This document shows, piece by piece, positions 5,867 to 8,307 of a stretch of 8,307 nt of DNA. The translations under genes and the position numbers were made by a program. The DNA comes from Bacillota bacterium (GTDB lineage: Bacteria; Bacillota; Clostridia; Clostridiales; Clostridiaceae): NCBI GenBank assembly GCA_023451395.1, contig JAEXZL010000159.1:1-8307 (forward strand). Direction: 5' to 3'. A model generated the notes under the pieces. It made no database searches. It saw only the letters and a list, made by a program, of their open reading frames with translations, and was not told the DNA's origin. Numbering within the stretch: the stretch's first letter is position 1; each line of letters starts with the position of its first letter.

Positions 5867-6286
5867 ATGGCAAGCTATACTTTTGATTATGAGGATAAGA
5901 GCTATGAGCTCAGGGAGGATAATCTAACGGCCTTTGTTAATGATCAGGAGCAAGAGGTTCAGGGGATTTATGAAAGCCTGGTTCTAGAGCTTTTAGAGAA
6001 TTATAATGAGGTGGATTTTAAGGCAGAATACTATGAGGAGCCCTGCGAAGAATGCAAGGCAGGGATTAAAGAAAAGGCTAAGCACTTTGATTTTTTAGAA
6101 TTTCATTTTTACATATTTACTAAGGATAACAAATATATTATAAGCAATATTTCTAAGGAATATGAGAATACCTCTTATAATAGACTAATAAGAGGAGGAC
6201 AGGTGGATAACAGCTACATAGTGAGTGTTATTGTTTGCAAAAGCTGTGGAAGCTACTCTATAGAGCTTGAGCAGTGTGAGGTTTAG
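5867..6286 (+). CDS. Small protein with two CxxC knuckles (resembles DUF3785)
   Basis: This 139-residue, acidic, soluble protein has two widely separated cysteine pairs, PCEEC (Cys60, Cys63) and CKSC (Cys124, Cys127), plus Cys137 near the end. The spacing suggests a zinc-ribbon-like site in which four cysteines hold one metal ion. Between them are FLEFHFYIFTKDNKYIIS and GGQVDNSYIVSVIVC, probably beta strands. From memory the sequence resembles the clostridial family DUF3785 (function unknown); I could not check this. No signal peptide or membrane segment is visible. The ATG follows AGGAGG (5854-5859) by seven bases. It lies 82 bp before the DUF2207-like gene on the same strand, so the two may be co-transcribed. 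Metal binding is inferred from the cysteine pattern only. Confidence 0.88.
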   Translation: MASYTFDYEDKSYELREDNLTAFVNDQEQEVQGIYESLVLELLENYNEVDFKAEYYEEPCEECKAGIKEKAKHFDFLEFHFYIFTKDNKYIISNISKEYENTSYNRLIRGGQVDNSYIVSVIVCKSCGSYSIELEQCEV

Positions 6287-6368
6287 AAACCTGTGAAAGG
6301 GAAGGTTTAATTCATGAAATAGTATGCATAATGCTATAGCTTATTTAAGTTGAAAAGGTGGGGACGTA

Positions 6369-8174
6369 ATGAAGAACAAGGGGAGGCACATTCTATTAAT
6401 AGCCGCACTCTTTTTAATCTTTTTTAGCTCTACTGCTTATGGGGAAGAGCTTAAAATAGGTGAAGAGAGAATTTATGTAGAGATATTAAAGGATGGAAAC
6501 ATAAAGGTTAAGGATGATATTGTATTTGATTTTTCCGGAAGCTTTAATGGAGTATATAAGGATATATCTTTTGATAAGGCAGAAGGAATTAGAATAAAGA
6601 CTGTGGCTGAGGCGATATTTCCTCAAAAGGTTAATAGCGATTATATGCCTTATGAACTAAAAAATGATGCAGAAAATGGTGAGGAAAAGGTTTATTCTCT
6701 TATAGAAGAAGAGGATAAGGTGAGGGTTAAAATCTTCTCCCCCTCAGAGGATACTGTAAAAGGATTTAGGATAAGCTATGATCTAAAGGGTGCTGTAAAA
6801 AAGTACAGTGACACTGGTGAGTTTTATTGGAAGTTTATTGGCCCTGAAAATGAAACAGACATTAGAAGTTTGGAAATATACCTTACTCTTCCTGAGGGAG
6901 CAACAAAAGATAGCATAAAGGCTTTTGGACATGGTCCTTTAAATGGCAAGGTAAAATTATTAGATGACAGAACAGTTCACTTTTCTGTAGAAAATCTAAA
7001 AAGCGAAAACTATGTAGAGGTAAGGGCTCTTTTTCCTAGCGATCTTTTAAGCACTATGGATTATTCCTCTCAGGAGGAAAAGCTTCCAGAAATATTAGCA
7101 GAGGAGAATACATATTTAGCTAAGGTAGATAAAAAGCTAAAGGCTAAGGAAAATTTCAGGAGGGTAGGACAGGTCCTTCCAGGTATTATCATAGGTATAT
7201 CCTCTCTTATTGGAGTATTTATCTATATTAATTTAAGAAAGCCTAGATATAATGAATACGAGAAAGAAGTTCTCAGCAAGGATAATTATGATCCTATTCT
7301 CCTAAGTTACTATGCTAAGCCTTATAGTTTTAATAATGGGTATGGACTTATGGCTCAGGTTTTTAACCTTATTAAGAAAAAAGCATTGTTTATGATACCC
7401 GGAGAAAATGAGGATGATTGCAAAATTATCAGAGGAGAAGAAGCCCTAGAACTTTTAAGCCATGAAAGATACCTTATAGATTGGCTTTTAGAGGATATGG
7501 GAAATGGAAGTGCTGTAACCTTAAAAGAAATAAAAGATTATTTCAAGAGCGGGGGAGAAGCACTAAGTAAAGGTGCAAAACTTACAAAGCTCATAGCAGA
7601 AGAAACGGCCAAGCTTCCGTTTATAAGTAAAAGGAAGGTTACTATAAAAATAATCTTGGTGATATTAAGTATAGTTTTGCTGCTTTTATCTATTCTATCT
7701 ATTATATCTGGAAATCTATTTGGTATTGCAGCAATAGTAATAGCTGCAGCAGTGATGATCTTTTCCTTTTTTATTAATACAAGAACAGAAGAAGGACAAA
7801 AGGCTTATGATACCTTTGAGGATATTAGGATGAAGATAATACACTATGAAAGCCTTGATTTAAGTGAGCTTATTGAGGATATGGGTCGCTTAGAGGATTA
7901 TATAGTATATAGTGCTTTGTTTAATTATAAAGATGAGCTTGTAGGAGCTATAAGAAACTCCTTAGGAGAGGATTATGATTATAGCTTACTCAGTAACTAT
8001 TATCTTTGGGGAGCCTATTATGGAATGAGCAGCAGAGGTGTTGCCTTTGGAAATAGCTTTGATACAAGCTTTAACAGCTATACAGAAAGCCAGAGCAGCA
8101 GCTCTAGCAGCAGCTTTTCTTCAGGAGGCGGCGGCTTTAGCAGTGGTGGTGGCGGAGGAGCTGGAGGCTTCTAA
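6369..8174 (+). CDS. DUF2207-like membrane protein with Ser/Gly-rich C-terminal tail
   Basis: The 601-residue protein starts with a signal peptide or anchor (KNKGR, then hydrophobic residues 8-23, with a possible cleavage after AYG). A beta-rich extracellular domain follows (about 26-225), with an opening like that of DUF2207 proteins: ERIYVEILKDGNIKVKDDIVFDF and a FNGVYKDISF segment. A membrane helix lies at about 268-287, then a cytoplasmic region (about 290-420), then a hairpin of two helices (about 425-447 and 450-470), then a further cytoplasmic region. The end is low complexity: seven Ser in a row followed by Gly clusters and a final GGF. Such tails are common in this family. Its biochemical role is unknown. 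Translation starts at ATG 6369 behind AAGGTGGGG (6355-6363). It ends before a strong terminator and faces a convergent gene with a similar tail. Confidence 0.88.
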   Translation: MKNKGRHILLIAALFLIFFSSTAYGEELKIGEERIYVEILKDGNIKVKDDIVFDFSGSFNGVYKDISFDKAEGIRIKTVAEAIFPQKVNSDYMPYELKNDAENGEEKVYSLIEEEDKVRVKIFSPSEDTVKGFRISYDLKGAVKKYSDTGEFYWKFIGPENETDIRSLEIYLTLPEGATKDSIKAFGHGPLNGKVKLLDDRTVHFSVENLKSENYVEVRALFPSDLLSTMDYSSQEEKLPEILAEENTYLAKVDKKLKAKENFRRVGQVLPGIIIGISSLIGVFIYINLRKPRYNEYEKEVLSKDNYDPILLSYYAKPYSFNNGYGLMAQVFNLIKKKALFMIPGENEDDCKIIRGEEALELLSHERYLIDWLLEDMGNGSAVTLKEIKDYFKSGGEALSKGAKLTKLIAEETAKLPFISKRKVTIKIILVILSIVLLLLSILSIISGNLFGIAAIVIAAAVMIFSFFINTRTEEGQKAYDTFEDIRMKIIHYESLDLSELIEDMGRLEDYIVYSALFNYKDELVGAIRNSLGEDYDYSLLSNYYLWGAYYGMSSRGVAFGNSFDTSFNSYTESQSSSSSSSFSSGGGGFSSGGGGGAGGF

Positions 8175-8204
8175 AACACCTAAGCTATTACAACTGTAAA
8201 TTAA

Positions 8205-8241
8205 AAAGAGCTTTGAGGACATAAAAGCCTCAAAGCTCTTT
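8205..8241. terminator. Perfect 14-bp bidirectional terminator
   Basis: AAAGAGCTTTGAGG (8205-8218) and CCTCAAAGCTCTTT (8228-8241) pair without mismatch around a nine-base loop. Five A residues (8203-8207) on the left and a T-rich right side allow termination in both directions. It sits between the convergent DUF2207-like gene and the gene entering from the right. Confidence 0.92.
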
Positions 8242-8257
8242 ATTATGATGTTTATAT

Positions 8258-8307
8258 TTACCAGCTTCCAGAGGAACCGCCACCGCCAGAGGAGCCACCG
8301 CCGAAGC
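8258..8307 (-). CDS. C-terminal end of a convergent gene with Gly/Ser tail (partial)
   Basis: Reading leftward on the minus strand, the last complete codons are F-G-G-G-S-S-G-G-G-G-S-S-G-S-W followed by TAA (8258-8260). The frame is open to the window edge, so this is the 3' end of a gene lying to the right. A Gly/Ser-rich tail ending in Trp is typical of TPM-domain (YgcG-like) membrane proteins, which often neighbour DUF2207 and LemA genes. With only 15 residues visible I cannot confirm the family. The G+C-rich bases contrast with the AT-rich surroundings, as Gly codons force. It shares the terminator at 8205-8241 with the gene it faces. Confidence 0.7.
   Translation of the reverse strand, partial: FGGGSSGGGGSSGSW

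Noticed and set aside
3369..8174. A new defence or mobile system
   Set aside because: No nuclease, integrase, toxin, reverse transcriptase or phage gene is visible; the genes are a transporter operon and cell-envelope or unknown housekeeping proteins.

Overview
The low G+C content, strong AGGAGG-type Shine-Dalgarno sites and the protein set (YtrA-type GntR regulator, clostridial-type methyltransferase, a CxxC protein of clostridial type, DUF2207-like protein) suggest a chromosomal segment from a Firmicute, most likely a Clostridium or a close relative. I see no phage, IS, CRISPR, tRNA or rRNA sequence. No wholly new system is evident: this is mostly ordinary chromosome with a few points worth a second look.

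Layout. (1) 1-644, plus: the C-terminal part of a sensor histidine kinase, cut by the window edge inside its H-box. (2) 645-834: a degenerate 12-bp tandem repeat (nine units), then a hairpin that can terminate transcription from both sides. (3) 832-3055, minus: plsC-like acyltransferase, then msrA (methionine sulfoxide reductase), then a class I SAM methyltransferase. A hairpin lies between the last two. (4) 3056-3368: divergent intergenic region with a good sigma-A-type promoter whose -10 is embedded in an inverted repeat (probable operator). (5) 3369-5629, plus: tight operon of a YtrA-type GntR regulator, an ABC ATPase, a six-helix permease and a 73-residue two-helix membrane protein, closed by a strong terminator at 5672-5720. 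(6) 5867-8174, plus: a small cysteine-knuckle protein and a 601-residue DUF2207-like membrane protein with a Ser/Gly-rich tail. (7) 8205-8241: a perfect 14-bp terminator stem, then at 8258-8307 the last codons of a convergent minus-strand gene, also with a Gly/Ser tail.

How they work together. The GntR/ABC genes form a self-contained, probably autorepressed export or envelope-stress unit. The acyltransferase (phospholipid synthesis) and MsrA (oxidative repair) are housekeeping. The DUF2207-like gene facing another Gly/Ser-tailed gene suggests a membrane-protein cluster continuing to the right. Two start codons (msrA, plsC) are better placed downstream of the longest open frame, because that is where the Shine-Dalgarno sites are.
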